From the NCBI GenBank assembly GCA_030673995.1, contig DAOUYU010000004.1, positions 1 through 23,633 of the forward strand: a stretch of DNA of 23,633 nt. The letters are read 5' to 3'. The position numbers and the translations under genes are program-made. Below are positions 22,694 through 23,633 of the stretch, one piece after another. Source of the stretch: Candidatus Aminicenantota bacterium. GTDB taxonomy: Bacteria > Acidobacteriota > Aminicenantia > Aminicenantales > Aminicenantaceae. Below the pieces are notes generated by a model. The model was not told where the DNA came from, searched no databases, and saw nothing but the letters and a program-made list of their open reading frames with translations. Position 1 is the first letter of the stretch; each line of letters opens with the position of its first letter.

Positions 22694-23633
22694 TCAATAA
22701 CCCGCTCCGTAGCCGTCCCTGCGGGAATCGGCTCCACCTAAAATAATATTTTTCTCCTTAAGGATCAATATGCCCTGAGCTCCACCGAAGTATTTATCAA
22801 AAGCTTTTCTGACATTAATATCATGTCCGATTTTCTTCAGGGATTCAATTATTATTTCTGGAATACGTGATTCAAAAGAGATTCTTTTTGCCTTTCCCAT
22901 GGAGGAATAAGTAAAAAAGCGAGGCGCTTCAATGGCCTCATCCAGTGACATGTCGAAGTCGGTGATATTGATGATTATCTGAGTAAGGGAGGAAAATATT
23001 CGTGTTCCTCCCGGCGAGCCGAGAACAAGAAACGGATGCTCTTTTTTGAACAGTATAAGAGGCCCCATAGAGCTTACAGGCCGTCTGTGAGGAAGTGGAG
23101 CATTGGGTGAAGAAGGATCAGAAGAGAAATCATACATAAGATTATTGAGTAGAAAGCCTGTATTTTTCGGAACAATTCCCGAACCAAAAAAGTAATTGAT
23201 GGATTGAGTTAAGGAGACAATATTGCCTTCTTTATCAATGACACAGATATGTGTTGTATTATCTTTTGTGTTTTTCTTCTCTTTAAATTTTCCATAAAGA
23301 TAAGAGTCGAGTGTATGATCTGGTTTGATTAGGGAAACAATTCGTGTGGCATAATTTTTCGAAATGAGTTCATCAACAGGTATCGAGATATAATCAGGGT
23401 CACCGAGATAGCGGGCCCTGTCGGCAAAAACAAAGCGGAGGGCTTCACAGAAATGATGGATGTAACGAGAGGAATTATGGCCCCATTTTTCCACTGGCCA
23501 GTTTTCGAGCATATTGAGAAGTTGAATGATATGAAGACCACCAGAGCTTGGAGGAGGAAGGGTATAAAGGGTGTAGTCTTTGTAGGTTCCCTTGAGGGGT
23601 TCCTGTTCAACAGGTTCATACAAAGCCAGGTCT
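22694..23633 (-). CDS. ggt: Gamma-glutamyltransferase, C-terminal part (partial at window end)
   Basis: Cleaves gamma-glutamyl bonds (glutathione and other peptides) and transfers the glutamyl group; usually exported and self-cleaved into two subunits. The frame stays open to the end of the window, so the N terminus is missing. Visible motifs: DLALYEPVEQEPLKGTY, PPPSSGG, DNTTHICVIDKEGNIVSLTQ (the first Thr of TTH is expected to be the nucleophile after cleavage), RRPVSSMGPL and LGSPGGTRIFSSL. All are family signatures. The downstream DUF6305-like gene starts 72 nt after the stop on the same strand, so they may share a transcript. Confidence 0.93.
   Translation of the reverse strand, partial: DLALYEPVEQEPLKGTYKDYTLYTLPPPSSGGLHIIQLLNMLENWPVEKWGHNSSRYIHHFCEALRFVFADRARYLGDPDYISIPVDELISKNYATRIVSLIKPDHTLDSYLYGKFKEKKNTKDNTTHICVIDKEGNIVSLTQSINYFFGSGIVPKNTGFLLNNLMYDFSSDPSSPNAPLPHRRPVSSMGPLILFKKEHPFLVLGSPGGTRIFSSLTQIIINITDFDMSLDEAIEAPRFFTYSSMGKAKRISFESRIPEIIIESLKKIGHDINVRKAFDKYFGGAQGILILKEKNIILGGADSRRDGYGAGY

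Noticed and set aside
1..23633. CRISPR array, tRNA, rRNA or transposase genes
   Set aside because: No regular 25-40 bp repeat/spacer pattern, no cloverleaf or rRNA sequence, and no transposase protein was recognised; the repeats present are palindromic intergenic elements.

Overview
The window is a 23.6 kb piece of a bacterial chromosome with moderate-to-low GC and many Lys/Glu-rich proteins. It begins inside ffh and ends inside a gamma-glutamyltransferase gene. The ffh-rpsP-khpA-rimM-trmD-rplS-rnhB order is a common bacterial arrangement. The rest combines a long TPR protein with an acidic linker, a sigma-54 enhancer-binding protein, peptide and isopeptide catabolism genes, a NhaC antiporter and an acyl-CoA dehydrogenase. 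This would suit an anaerobic, peptide-fermenting lineage of the Aminicenantes/Acidobacteriota kind. That placement is only an inference from gene content; there is no rRNA gene to test it.

Layout. (1) 1-6122, plus strand: a translation/SRP operon (end of ffh, then rpsP, khpA, rimM, trmD, rplS, rnhB) and a TPR protein 1 nt after rnhB. A good sigma-70 promoter (675-703) lies before rpsP. A long inverted repeat with a T-tract overlaps the end of ffh. rimM is split by an apparent +1 frameshift at a run of nine T. (2) 6123-6672: no gene, but a large imperfect palindrome. (3) 6673-8403, plus: a GAF/AAA+/Fis sigma-54 activator and a small Cys-motif coiled-coil protein. (4) 11083-8418, minus: iadA (isoaspartyl dipeptidase) followed by a nhaC-type antiporter. 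(5) 11084-11801: a second, about 500-bp composite palindromic element sharing a core with the first. (6) 11802-12572, plus: a divergent PlsC-like acyltransferase, convergent with (7) 19192-12659, minus: ispH-rpsA-HU-HIT-acyl-CoA dehydrogenase-PpiD/SurA-like chaperone, with overlapping or near-overlapping genes behind a strong promoter at 19220-19252. (8) 19193-19495: a third palindromic element. (9) 23633-19496, minus: a gamma-glutamyltransferase (partial), a secreted DUF6305-like protein, a TRAP DctM-like permease, a 47-residue membrane protein and an exported AstE/AspA-type zinc hydrolase.

Most interesting are the last cluster, which could be a non-canonical TRAP-like uptake system linked to amide or peptide hydrolysis and contains a small membrane protein easily missed by gene callers; the family of foldback elements in the intergenic spaces; and the frameshifted rimM. 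Peptide use recurs (isoaspartyl dipeptidase, gamma-glutamyltransferase, AstE/AspA hydrolase), alongside a Na+/H+ antiporter and an acyl-CoA dehydrogenase. I saw no CRISPR array, tRNA, rRNA, transposase or phage gene.
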